Assembly: GCA_905221615.1 (NCBI GenBank)
Contig: CAJNDT010005423.1
Location: 501,363-565,362, forward strand
Source of the DNA: Symbiodinium sp. CCMP2592
Lineage: Eukaryota > Sar > Dinophyceae > Suessiales > Symbiodiniaceae
Direction of reading: 5' to 3'
DNA: 64,000 nucleotides
Positions within the stretch are counted from its first letter, which is position 1. Every line of letters starts with the position of its first letter. The notes beneath the pieces were generated by a model that ran no database searches, was not told the origin of the DNA, and saw nothing but the letters and a program-made list of their open reading frames with translations. A program made the translations under genes and the position numbers. Of this stretch, positions 18,304-28,786 are shown piece by piece.

Positions 18304-21300
18304 GAAACTTTGTATAGGCACGCAAATTCATGTTGCCCGCTGCAGAGAAGAGCGTGACGGATTCCAAGCAGCAGCATAGTGGCCCCGGTCCGAAACGCCA
18401 TTCAGAATCGGTTATGGGTTGCGAAAAACGCTCCCAGGCATGTAGCTGCTGGCACGGACGCACGTGTCGAGGACAGTTGCCGCTGCCGCCACGTGTCCTG
18501 GTTCTTGCAGGCATCCCCAAGCCAGCAAAGCCAGAACAGAAAGAGGAAGACCTCAAAGATCGCAGTCTGGCACTCAGGGGACAGCGAATGTGCCACCATC
18601 ATCCTGCAGACTTCAGAAGATCACGGCAGGTGTTCTCGAGGAGGAAAAACCGCAAATCCACGAAGATGACGTGGGCAGCATGGCGGCACCCCTCTGATCC
18701 CCTTTGTATCCGCTGTTCGAGGCCCAAAGACATGAACGTCAGTGCCAGCTGCAGGCCCCAGGATGCCGCAGGCCCGACCCCAACATGCGCGAACAGCGCC
18801 CTGCGCAGAAACAAAGGCTTTTCTTTCACTGCGGGTCAGCTTCTCAGCCCATGAATCTTTCATGCAACAATGCAAGCAAGCTCAGTCTCACAAAGTCAAC
18901 ACACGGAAGGCAACTTCAAACGGCCGAGTTCCATCAGTCTCACCACCTCGGCAGATTCTCTTTGCAGCGTAGGTGAACCAAGTCTTTCAGCCTGGGATTC
19001 ATGGATTGACGGAAGTCTCCCACGTCAAAGTCACGAAATTACCGGCAGTGATTCGAATAGGATCTAATAACGCGAAGTGGAGGCTGTTCTCGCCCCATTG
19101 TGGACAGGTTTCACTGTGGACGTGTGCTCACGGATTCCCATCTCAGGGGGATGTTTTGAACATGGTTCATACATGAAGAAATGATTTGGTCCTGATTTTC
19201 AGGCATCTTCTGCAAGAGCTTGGAAGTTCGGAAGATTCTCACCGACAACTCGCAAAACAGCAATGCTCACGAGACAAGCCACTTGGACGGAGCCGTCAGC
19301 GACAGACTTCCTTTGTGCGACCAAGGTTGAAGAAATGACAAACAAATGGCTGTTGCCGCGAGAGCTCCCACAGCTCAATTCCGAGGTTTTGACGAAACCG
19401 ACGTGTGCTTGGCTTCAGCTACTAGCTCGAGCAGCTTGGCCACGCTAGACCCTACTCATCCCGACTGTGTCCGGAATGGGATCATGCATTCGATGCAATG
19501 TTAGCTTTTTGCCATGTAATGCTCCCAGGATCGATACCCGACGCCGTGGATGAGCCACCGAACAACGAGGTCTCGGGACCAGGCCCAAAGACATGTCGCG
19601 TGAGCAAACCTCCAGCTTTGTTCAAAAGATGGGAAGAAATGGGTTTGAAGCGAAGGTTTCCTGGCTTGATGTCAAGCCAGCCGCACAAGACCATCAAAGC
19701 CCACGGCAACTTGGTTGCCAGACAGAAGGAGAAACAAGCATTGAAGTGGCTGAAGGTGTCGTACCGCTAGGCTTTTGTCAGCCTGCCACGGATTGTCACG
19801 GCATTGCTGCGAACAGTGGCTTGTGTCGAGCAGGTGCTGACAACAGTGCCCGTGGATGCTTGAAGGGCCTTGTTGAGTTCTAGAGCTTCCAGGCAACGAC
19901 AGTTGGAAAGCGAGTGCCATGACAGACAATCCTGGACAAGAAATGTTGCCGGAGGTTATAGCTTGCATGCTAATGTTCTTAAAGTTTGGCATGCCCTAGT
20001 TTGCAGCTGCCAATCAAGACGACTGTTTGCAGTGAAGTTGGCGGGAGATTAGAGTTTTGCTGAGTTGTTCTTCTTGATTGGCTGCCCACTGCGGCATTCT
20101 CTTAGCCAGATGACGGCCCGGATTCGCAGATCCGCTCAGCAGTTGCTCCTTTTGGCCAACCCATTTTGCGGGCTCACTGCTCGCCGAAAGGCGATGTTCA
20201 AATTGCTCGCGTTTTCGCTACCCCAGCACTCCATCCTCCCATGCCGTCTGGCGGGCACAAGAGGTCGCACGACACGTATGAACAACGGTTTGTTGATGAT
20301 GCCAGCACATGAACGAAGCATTTTTTCCAAATTGAGCGTGCGACATCTTGCAATGCTGACTGTGACAGCAGAAGCGGCCACCCACCAGAACGGTTAGAGA
20401 CTGCATTCCGGAATTCAGCTTCTCCTGCTTCCGAGGAGACGGTTCTTCCCCGCGCTGTTGGCAAGGATTGAGAACAGAACAGATTCAGCTTACCAGCTTA
20501 CCACGATCTTGTGATTGCAAGGACAGCCTTCAGGAGACCACGGTCCATCTTTTGGTCCGAAGTTCCAGGTTCGATGGTACTAGCAGCAATGCGGCAGTGG
20601 TGATGGCGACAATGTGCATCACACGTCACAGATCAGATTTAAGCGACTGCCTCTTACCGGGCATTGCTTTCCAGAGTTATCAGAATTCCACCGCTGCTGT
20701 TCCAGACTTGAATGCGGATGCCTATTGAGGACATCCCAGCAGAGAGACGTGCATGCCTTCGTAGCCTCAGGTCTTGGACTTGACAAGGCTCCTAGTTTCT
20801 CTTGGAAAGCTCATGGCTGCCAAGGCTCGTTTCACACCAGATGGTGGAGACACGAATACTTTCAGTAAAAGACACCCGGAGTGATGTCAGCTCCAAGCCA
20901 GCTGCACATTGAAGGGACAATGACAATCGGGCACATTACCTAATCTTTCGCATGGCCGCATGTCTTGGATCTCGTGACCTGGCGGTCACCGCCAAGGCCG
21001 CAGGCGAGGCCAGCTTTCTACAATGGCTTACTTCCGAACCCTGCACCCCTATGGACATCTGTCTTGTGTTGTTCTTCCGTTTTCGGATCTTGTTTTTGCA
21101 AGAGGAGGAGAGGAAGTGGAAGATGGTGGCGCGGGAGGGGCTCAAAGAACCCTTGGAGCTCCGTGTCACTTGCTGTTAGACTCTAGCGGGATTCTGTCCC
21201 TCGGGGTGTTTGCAACTTCATGCACACTGCTACTACGATTCCTGTTTTGGCGGCCATTGCTTTTATTGGTATCAACACCACCAGTACTCGTACTGGTGCT

Positions 21301-22364
21301 TCTGGTATAACGTTAGAAAGCTGAGGCACCCTAAAAGAAACCAGCACAACCCCGACCTTACAAGATTTTGCCTTCCATTCTTGTCTTGAGAAGGCCGCCC
21401 ACGCAGGACCCATGTTCATTGTATACCGGGTGCACCAAAACTACTCTATTGAGAATGATTGAAAGCCCTCCTGCCAGGCCCTGTGGCTCGAGCTGGTTTG
21501 AAGATCCAGCAACAGCAGAATGTACCACAAGTTGCTTGAAAGGGGGCTGCCCTGGAGCTACTCTGCATCATGTGCTTGCAGCCTGCTTGGTGTTTCGGAC
21601 ACTTGGCTGCAAGTGCCATGGTAGCATGCGAATGGGTGAAGAACACGAATCACACATAAAAGTTTGTGCGGTGGGGCCCGTCCTGCAAGGCCACTGATAG
21701 TGTTAACTGATAGTGTTACCATTGGAAATCGTGTCATTTCCTTTCTGCCTGCATGGCTTCGACATGGGCTATTGATTGCCCTGCACGACTGAGGACGAGG
21801 TTGGCAAGACAAGGCGCGGTTGAACGACACATGCACATGCTGCAGTGCCTGTGCAGTCCACTTGCTCGCCTCGCGCGCTGTTTACTTACAGTTTGCTGAC
21901 ACTGTTCATGTCAAGCCGAAAGTCTGGCTGCTGTTTGCATGGGCTGAGTTTGAACATCTTCCGAAGGTTTGAGGTCTCGTCGACCCACAACACGTGAGGC
22001 GGCTTGAAATCCCAACTTGCCTGATGCGAAAAACGGATCCAGAGTTTGAACGATGAGCTGAATGTATCTGAATGTGATGTCGCTTCTCATCCGAGCTGTT
22101 ACTTGGCCATGCTGCAGCATCGAGACGTGCAACCAAAGAAAAAAGCAACGAGATGACCAAGCACGTAGTGCAGTTCTTTCCCACATCATATGTAGAAGAG
22201 AAAATGGTCGGAATGCTTGTCCAGCCGGCACCGGCTCACGGCTTGTGAGTGTGTCCTACTCCAGCACCATGTCGCTGAAGGCCATTTCGGTTGAGAAAGC
22301 CAGTCATAGGGTTTAGGGTTCAGGCTGCCCAGGCTGACAGATTCATGTTTGGGCCAGGTTCGAG
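18304..22364. other. 4-kb region without an assigned gene
   Basis: Short coding-like islands exist. A lysine/glutamate-rich segment follows the acceptor TCTTGCAG near 18510 (PKPAKPEQKEEDLKDRS), and a Ser-rich frame lies at 18870-19067. They could be exons of one or more further spliced genes. I could not connect them or recognise a domain. Confidence 0.3.
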
Positions 22365-22811
22365 ATGCTAGTAGGTCCACTCGACGAGTACTCTCTCTTT
22401 GTCAGTCGAAGTGAGAGTAGCATTTCATCGAGAACAGAAAGCTCATCAGCAGTCTTGAAGGACATCAGGTTTGCGGAATACAGCAGAGTACGGTCGCTCG
22501 TGCTGCGATTGTCCGTCATAGCCAGGCACAGCAGGAATGGGGGAGAAGCGCAAGATTCCGGATGTGTAGCGCGTACTGGCGACCTTGAGGCGCCCTTGCG
22601 AGGGCCTGTAGCGAGCGATCTGAGTCTCCTTTCCATCAGGAGGTTTATGGTTGTCAGTGTTCGACTAACTAAGACTTCGGATGTTCCCCCTGTGAAAAAG
22701 CACTGCTGCGACCCTCTGCCCAATGGAAACACAGGGAACTCGCTGCAGAAGGGATGGAGCAAGTTCCTCAGTCACGCCGTGGAGATTATTCAGGCTTCAG
22801 AGTTCGAGTGA
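22365..22811 (+). CDS. Hypothetical 148-aa ORF, uncertain
   Basis: ATG to TGA, without repeats, the longest such frame between 18 and 23 kb. It is Ser/Arg-rich and unlike any family I know. The minus strand of the same interval is also open (22343-22762), so the coding strand is not certain. Confidence 0.25.
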   Translation: MLVGPLDEYSLFVSRSESSISSRTESSSAVLKDIRFAEYSRVRSLVLRLSVIARHSRNGGEAQDSGCVARTGDLEAPLRGPVASDLSLLSIRRFMVVSVRLTKTSDVPPVKKHCCDPLPNGNTGNSLQKGWSKFLSHAVEIIQASEFE

Positions 22812-22936
22812 TGTGCAGGATTCACGCCTGGCGTGAAAGGGGCAGAATCAAGGGATGGCTGGCCCCGGTACTTGGGAGGGGACGGAGGTGCCTACCTGGC
22901 ACCGCTTGACACGGCTCTATCGGCTCCGCACTTAAC

Positions 22937-22952
22937 ACACACACACACACGA
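22937..22952. repeat. (CA)n microsatellite
   Basis: About eight CA units. Confidence 0.8.
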
Positions 22953-23029
22953 ACGAACAACAGGCTGAAAATCTCTATTTTTGGAAGCTCCGGCTCAAAC
23001 GACGCGACGAGGAGCCGACTCCAAGCAAA

Positions 23030-23180
23030 AGTTTGCGAGGGTTTAAGTGAATTGAAGGGTTTGACCCCCGCGAGGGTTTAAGTGAATTGAAGGGTTTGAC
23101 CCCCGCGAGGGTTTACAGTAAGTGAATTGAAGGGTTTGACAATTGAAGGGTTTGACCCACGCGAGGGTTTAAGTGAATTG
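23030..23180. repeat. About 35-bp minisatellite GCGAGGGTTTAAGTGAATTGAAGG..
   Basis: Four imperfect copies of a unit containing GAGGGTTTAAGTGAATTGAA followed by GGGTTTGACCCC, then degenerate telomere-type repeats. The same unit family reappears at 61.6-61.88 kb. It sits where the 3' end of the copia element would be expected. Confidence 0.85.
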
Positions 23181-23249
23181 AAACCTTAAACCCTAAACCC
23201 GTTTAGGGCCTCCAATGTTCAATGTCCTTAGGAGCCAACTTCTTCTCCT

Positions 23250-23822
23250 TCAGAACTCTGTTGGTCCGGCTTCGTCAAGCGAGCGTCGGCCATCGGGTTC
23301 CCCAACTGGAGGTTCCGCGGGTGGAGGTAATGGAGGTAATGGATGTAGTCCTGCAACTTCGCGTCCTTCGCGTTCAGCTCTGTCAAGTATTGCATCACCG
23401 ATGGCGTCGACCGGTTGATTCTCATCAATTTCGGACTTTCCATCGTCTCCTTCATCGCCAGACAACTCGATGTCCGCGAGATCAGGGTCTTCTCCGGGAT
23501 CAGGAGGAGGACGATCATCGTCCAATTGATTCCCTCCGGTGCCACCACCAGGTTTCCTTGAGTCGTCGTCATCATCATCATCGTCAAGATCCTTGATCTC
23601 CTTGCCTCCGAGATTCGCGTTGTCCTTGAGACCCTCAAGTGTCTCGTTCATTTTCTTGGTGAGAGCGCCTGGTGTGCGTCCTGTACGTCCTCTCACATAT
23701 CTGGGGTGGGGATGGGGGTGGGGGGGGGGGCTAACTACGGCCAGTCCCGACCCTTCTGCGAGAACTGCGGACTTCTGTCGCAGGCAGTCCCAAGCTCTAG
23801 TTCTGATCGAAGCCATGTTCAC
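23250..23822 (-). CDS. Acidic low-complexity ORF downstream of integrase
   Basis: A 190-aa frame (ATG at 23820-23822; a second ATG two codons later). It has a His/Pro tract, a run of eight or so Asp residues in the middle, acidic Pro/Gly segments and a C-terminal Pro-rich part. No domain is recognised. It could be the acidic linker between integrase and reverse transcriptase of the copia element, displaced by an insertion. It could also be a first exon of an unrelated gene. Confidence 0.3.
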   Translation of the reverse strand: MNMASIRTRAWDCLRQKSAVLAEGSGLAVVSPPPHPHPHPRYVRGRTGRTPGALTKKMNETLEGLKDNANLGGKEIKDLDDDDDDDDSRKPGGGTGGNQLDDDRPPPDPGEDPDLADIELSGDEGDDGKSEIDENQPVDAIGDAILDRAEREGREVAGLHPLPPLPPPAEPPVGEPDGRRSLDEAGPTEF

Positions 23823-24413
23823 CTTCGCGAACTTTCAGCAGCTCTTGTGCATTGGATTGTCTTTCCTAATTATTCAGCGAGAGCAAGACGCGCAGCTGCC
23901 GACCGAGCTAGGGTCATATGCCGAACACACCGGTAATTACGGCGTGTTCGGCACTTGCTACAACCCACGTCGCCCAAACCATCCATGGGTGGTCCATGTT
24001 ATTGGCGCAGAGCATCCATGGGTCAACCGTGTTAACGTCCACACAGACCAGAGCTCATTGACGCAGAGCATCCATGGGTCAACCATGTTAACGTCCAGAT
24101 CAGTTCCAGTTCCGGCGTATGCACACAGATGTGTACGCAAGTCTTGCAGCACTCTGCAAAGCGGCCAACAAGTGCTGCTGACCAAGTTTGCGCAACGCGG
24201 TGCTGGCAAAAGTGGCTTTTATTGCAGCGCCAGCACCTTTTTCGCTAAAACGATCGACCTGTCACGGAGATTCTCCGCCTTTCCTAGCACAACTTTTTAG
24301 TCATAATACACGTTTTGCCCAGGTTTTAGCACATTGCCCGTTTCAGCTACGCCACGAAACGCCGGTCACGTACCAGGCGCTATTACAATTTTCTTATATT
24401 CTGCCTTGAGCAG
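23823..24413. other. Unrelated sequence interrupting the copia element
   Basis: No pol homology is seen here. It holds a 14-bp-arm hairpin (23919-23953) and a direct repeat of ACGCAGAGCATCCATGGGTC at about 24006 and 24061. Reverse transcriptase and RNase H, expected downstream of the integrase, are absent. Confidence 0.5.
23919..23953. repeat. Hairpin TGCCGAACACACCG / CGGCGTGTTCGGCA
   Basis: 14-bp arms with one mismatch and a 7-base AT-rich loop (GTAATTA). Confidence 0.75.
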
Positions 24414-24752
24414 CTATATGATCTCGCCCGGAAAGTAGACGACTTCGGCTTGATAAGGTTGCATCAGCCTCCGCGGTACTGCCTTCACGTTGGCAAACTC
24501 CTTCATATCCCACACTCGGTACTTTCGTGACCAGTTCTGACCGGTAGTGATGACGTATCCGGCGAAAATGCCAGGAATTCCCTTGGGGTCGAACTTGTGA
24601 TCGTACGTCTTCTCGCGAGTATAAGTGGGCTTGAAAAAAACCTTGGCGCTGAATGGTATGGCTTTCCCTTTGAAGTCATCACCCGCCATCCTGTTCCATG
24701 CTGAATCGCCGTCACCGAGGACATCTTCAATGTTCAGGTTGTGAGTACGCAA
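24414..24752 (-). pseudogene. Copia integrase C-terminal region
   Basis: Frame-shifted continuation containing NLNIEDVLGDGDSAWNR, AKVFFKP, KFDPKGIPGIFAGYVI and SRKYRVWDMKEF. It matches the stretch after the catalytic core in copia integrases (FxxxVxFKP, xFDxxxxPGIFxGY). A stop follows at the edge of the interrupting sequence. Confidence 0.65.
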
Positions 24753-25477
24753 TTCAGTGCGAATTGCCAGTATTGGGCTGGTGTCCCAGCGTGCAACAAA
24801 GCAGTCGCAACGGTGTTGATGATCTCTTGATTGGTCCTTTCTGCGAGAGAATTGTTGTTGGGCTTGCCTGGGAGCGAGTGGTCCAATGGTATCCTCATCT
24901 CTTTCATTGCTGCATCGAACTCAAGCGCAACGTCACTGTAGGCCATCTTGACTTTGCGTCTCCCAATGAGCCTCCTCAACGCGTTGACTACGTCATCCGT
25001 GTTTCGGGACTCAGTCGGGATAGCTGCCATCATTCTGGTGGCAATGTCTCTGACTACTAAGACCGCTCTTGCGCCATCATCAATGCCAAGACCAGCCTCT
25101 GCTGCCTTGCGCATATCGAGGAAGTCAAACGTGACCAAATCACCCCATACCTTCAATTCTCGCTGGAAAGCTCCGCGTTTGGTGCGGAAATGCTTAATTT
25201 TTGCACGAATGCATGATTCACGATACGGGTTGCGATAACGATGAGTGCACAAATGTGCAAGGGTGTTGGCTTGAGCTTTCAAAGTTCCGACTTTTGCCTT
25301 TCTGACAGGCGCCCCCTCACCCTCAATCTCAATCTCCTTCTCGTCGTCATCGACGCGATGAATGACTTCTCCAATTCCGCGTTCAGGTGGATCCGGAGGT
25401 CTTCCTGCTTCCGCCTTAGGTACTTCAGCCGCAGGTACTTCATGAGGCTCAGGATCAGGTGGTCGAGCTCGACTTCA
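24734..25477 (-). pseudogene. Copia integrase
   Basis: From about 25477 a Pro/Glu-rich linker leads into the zinc-binding region (HLCTHRYRNPYRESCIRAK) and the catalytic core: VTFDFLDM (first Asp), AYSDVALEF (second Asp), LAERTNQEI (Glu). The DDE triad is therefore present. The position normally occupied by the first zinc Cys (NPYCxxC) is Arg, explainable by TGT to CGT. The frame stops after FALNCVLTT, and the protein continues in another frame from 24752. Confidence 0.75.
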
Positions 25478-25549
25478 TCATCATCACGTGTCTCTTCACC
25501 TGGCACTGCCGTTGCATCCGTTGCAACCGCGGCGGTCTCGACGTGAACG

Positions 25550-26560
25550 TCATGCGACTCTGTGTACTGCAGTAGCCTCAGGGTCAACATGTGCGAGACA
25601 CTTACCGTTGCCGGAACGACAATACGGGATGTCACCGTCGACGTACAGAGATATCCTCTTCCCTTCAGGGTCGATCATGTACGGTTCACGTCCCGGTGGC
25701 CAAATGAAGCCGTAGTTGAGGTTCATACACCGCTTCCCGATAGACAACACTGACGGTGTGTCTTCGAGAACGTAGGCATTGATCGGTTCACTGAATGATT
25801 CCGTCTGGAAATTCGACACTAAACCGCTATCTGTGACGCCATTAGCTGTTTGGAACCAAACGGGTTCTGGTGTAACCAATGTCTCCAGGTTGTGCTTGTT
25901 GATCTTCTTCCGAGCAATCAGGTCATGACCACATCCCGTGTCCATGAGAAACTTGATCTGTTTGCGAAGAATGACCGGTTGAACCACGCATGTGAAGATA
26001 CCCTTCTTGATGACTTTCTTGCTGGCTGCTGAATCCAAGTTCCGCTCAACCATCTGATCGTCACCTGCATAGAATGCAACCTCTGCCACCTTCTCCGTAC
26101 CTGGCAATCGAACATAAGAGATTCGGTCGCCGCGCTCGTCAGAGTCGTCAACCATGCCCTTTATGATCTGCGCTCTCAGTCTTGCCTTGTGCTTCGCAAA
26201 TTCTAACTCCACTCCTCTGCCCTCCTCATTCATGATTGGGTCAACGTCGACCTTGATGACCTCGTTCTCCCTCTCCTTGTACGATCTTCTCGGTTTGGAT
26301 GATTGGAACTTGACATCTTTGGCAAACGATACCCGACGTTCTTTCGGTGGTCTGGTCGGCGAAGCCGTCCCAGTACTCTCGTCGCCGGTTGAGCAATCAG
26401 AATCAGCATCGCTGTCAACGGAAGAACACTCCGACTCGTCATCCAGCATGTAGGAAGATCTCTTTCCGACAGCTAGTGCTAAAGGATTCCAGGCTCTGCA
26501 CATACGAATAGCTGGTGCTGCAGGCTTAGCTTTTGACTTGGGGGTCGTCTTTGCTGCCGT
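25550..26560 (-). pseudogene. Copia aspartic protease
   Basis: In the +1 frame relative to the nucleocapsid: an acidic linker (CSSVDSDADSDCS), a basic segment (RRVSFAKDVKF), then a retropepsin-like domain with the catalytic FLMDTGCGHDLI. It is followed by PSVLSIGKRC, GFIWPPG and the strand ISLYVDGDIPYC. The DTG triad with Cys after it is typical of this copia clade. The frame upstream of about 26560 on this reading is an artefact of the overlapping nucleocapsid frame. Confidence 0.7.
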
Positions 26561-27158
26561 GCCGGCCGGGCTCGGCCTTCGGCTTTGCTTCAGCCTTGGC
26601 CTTCGCTTTGGCGTCAGCCTTTGGAGCGGGAGTAGGTGCCGGAGTAGCCGGTGCTTCATGTTTGAACGGGCAATTCTCCCTTGAGCACGTACCAGTCTTC
26701 TTGAAGGAAAAGCATATCTGGTTGTTGTTACGACCAGCAGGGCTCGGAGTTCTGGAACGTGTAGGCGTCTCAGGTGTCTTCTTGGAGTGACTGAAAGGGC
26801 ATTTGTCCCCGTTTCTGCATCCCGCATCGCTGAAATCAAACTTGCACCGAACGTTCTTCTTGCTTTTATCTGGCGCCGCAGCTGTTGAAGTACTCCGGGT
26901 GTCCTTCTTCGGCTTGGCTTTGGACTTCGCGTGAGCCTTAGCTTTGCCTTGAGGAAGAACTGGGTCTGCATCATCGGGTTTTCCACTTCCCTTTCCTGGA
27001 GCGCCTTTGGGTGCCGGAGCGGTTGGCTTTGCAGGAGCTGCAAGCAAATCTTTCCCTTCAAGCATTTGGCGTAGTCCAACTTGAGTCTGCGCGAGATTAG
27101 ATTGCTCACGTCTCCGCATGATCGTCCGGTCGATGATGTTCAGGAGATTGGCATAGCT
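26526..27158 (-). pseudogene. Gag nucleocapsid with two CCCH zinc fingers
   Basis: The frame continues from the Gag core in the same phase. After an Ala/Lys/Pro-rich stretch it has C-x8-C-x5-C-x3-H (CKFDFSDAGCRNGDKCPFSH) and about 25 residues later C-x8-C-x4-C-x3-H (CFSFKKTGTC..CPFKH). The C-terminus is an Ala/Lys repeat. CCCH fingers replace the CCHC knuckle usual in retroelement nucleocapsids and probably bind the element RNA. The frame terminates at 26526, where the protease frame, shifted by +1, takes over. Confidence 0.7.
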
Positions 27159-27308
27159 GGTGATGGTGCACTCGCTTTTGTGCTGTCGGCACAAGGTGCC
27201 CGCTGCAGCTTAAAGCTGCCCTGCGCATAACAACTACCAGGCGCTTGCTGGGCCTACGCTAGGCGTACTCGAGACTGTGCGCTGCGAGAGAAGGAAATTG
27301 GCATAGCT
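27147..27308 (-). mobile_element. 150-bp insertion with 12-bp direct repeats inside gag
   Basis: The 12-mer AGCTATGCCAAT (minus strand) occurs at 27297-27308 and again at 27147-27158. The protein reads KRSYAN before the first copy and continues naturally as LLNIIDRTIMRRR after the second. The 138 bases between plus one repeat copy add 150 bp, exactly 50 codons, but carry two in-frame stops. No canonical intron boundaries fit within the repeat. The insert contains a 15-bp palindrome GCAGCTT-T-AAGCTGC and no clear terminal inverted repeats. Confidence 0.7.
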
Positions 27309-28115
27309 TCTTTTAGGATCATCATAATACAGATTCTCGTACTGAAGCCCGAGTTCCCATTTCATGGCAGGCGAGTCCTTGATCTTGCTGTACCGACAAC
27401 CACGCAAAGCTTTCTCGGAAGGAATGTCTTCCGGTCGGATGCGATTGAGGATTTCCAACCATGTCTGCTTGAACTGGTACAGCTTGTTGTCACCCTGATA
27501 TTGGACCTTGATGAGATATTCGAGTGACACAATCATATCGAGCCTGTCACGAGTCCTGAAACTTTCGTACATCATCGCGATGATCTGCCTCCCTTTGATG
27601 ATCTTCCCATCAAAAGATCTGACGTACTCGTTCGCGTTCCTGTTCACTTCCAGGTAAAGTTCAGCTGATTTATCAGCTCCTGCACGCAGCATTGATGTCA
27701 TCGCGACGCCCAATTTGGCGTCGATGCTCTTGTACTCCTTGTGTCCAAAGTCATTCAACGCCTCAACGTCAGGAAAAGGTCGGAATGCTGGGCTCAGCCA
27801 CTTCATCCATTCTTCCTGATTTGGGTCCGCGCAGGCACCCAGGACATTCGCAATGCATTGTGCCATCCAGTTGTCAAGATGCGTCACTGTTGGGAAGGAA
27901 GGAACCACGACTTTGTCTGCTTCACGACGAGAGATTTTCACCTCGGTGACCTCCGGATCTTCTCCTCCGTCAGGATCATCTCCATCAGGTGGGTGTGGAT
28001 CTGGGCCCTTGCCAGGTTTGCGAGGTGGGTCGCCATCGTCGCCACCACCTTCAGGTTCGGGAGAGGGATCTCCGCCGTGCTTGTCGGGATCCGGGTGATC
28101 ATCAGGATCTCCATC
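27234..28115 (-). pseudogene. Copia Gag core
   Basis: After an acidic Gly/Pro/Asp linker the frame reads VKISRREADKVVVPSFPTVT then a helical Gag core (DNWMAQCIANVL, KYEYK-type segments, RTRDRLDMIV, YLIKVQYQGDN, and KWELGLQYENLYYDDPKRSYAN). This is the capsid-like organisation of copia Gag proteins as I know them from dinoflagellate elements. The core is interrupted at SYAN by the 150-bp insertion described separately. Confidence 0.6.
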
Positions 28116-28705
28116 GTTTCCGCCTTTTCTTCCTCATCATCAGGATCATCATCCCTATTCTGGAGGTTCTCTGCCATAAGTCGCCATTCGTCTCGGTCTG
28201 TACGAAGTCGTTGCTCAGCCTTCTGAGCTGTCTCCATTACCATACGCATTTCCTCGATTTGTGGCCGATGTCCCTCTTCCATCATTGTAAGTCTGGCATC
28301 GAGGGCGCCATCGTGAAAGGTAGGGACGTTAGTTTCCGCCACCACGAGCTTTGCAACTGCGATGTCTGACGCCACGTCACCGTCATTAGCGACGTTCCGT
28401 GAAGCACTGGAGGATGATGTTGAAGGTTGCCCTGTCATCCTCAGTGTCTGGAGTAACTCATTGAGTTGTCGATCACGTACGGCACGCGCGTCTTGCTGTT
28501 GCGTGGATCCCGATCTCATCCCAGAGAAACTCATGTCCTGCGGTAACCGCTCGGACAGAGGTCCCTGCACACCCTGCGGTAACCGCGCGGGTGGCGTCTC
28601 CTCGACAATCAACGGGGTGGGCTCGTGTGTGACTTCCACCACACCGAACTTGTCACGATTCATTGGGCTTTGGAAATTAGGAGTAATGCCTTCAGGGGCT
28701 CGCAC
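28115..28705 (-). pseudogene. Gag N-terminal segment (frameshifted)
   Basis: The frame opens at a GTG (28705). It encodes a Pro-rich part with a duplicated RLPQ-G/D motif and then an acidic helical region ending NRDDDPDDEEEKAE. Near 28115 the meaningful reading switches frame to GDPDDHPDPD, which runs into the Gag core. A single-base frameshift is the simplest explanation. Confidence 0.5.
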
Positions 28706-28786
28706 CTCTGTTCCTTAAGCACTGACCCGTTCCTTACCTACGCACTCCCAGCCCGACTCAGTAGTTCTCGACGAAATGGGTATGCT

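Noticed and set aside
23539-24300. A 253-codon plus-strand ORF
   Set aside because: Antisense to the Asp-rich minus-strand frame. The Ser run is the complement of the Asp repeat and no domain is visible.
26580-27109. N-terminal third of a 519-codon minus-strand frame as a protein
   Set aside because: It is a shadow of the CCCH nucleocapsid frame; it becomes meaningful only after about 26560.
27147-27308. A canonical spliceosomal intron inside gag
   Set aside because: Sliding the boundary through the 12-bp repeat gives no GT, GC or GA start paired with an AG end that restores the frame.
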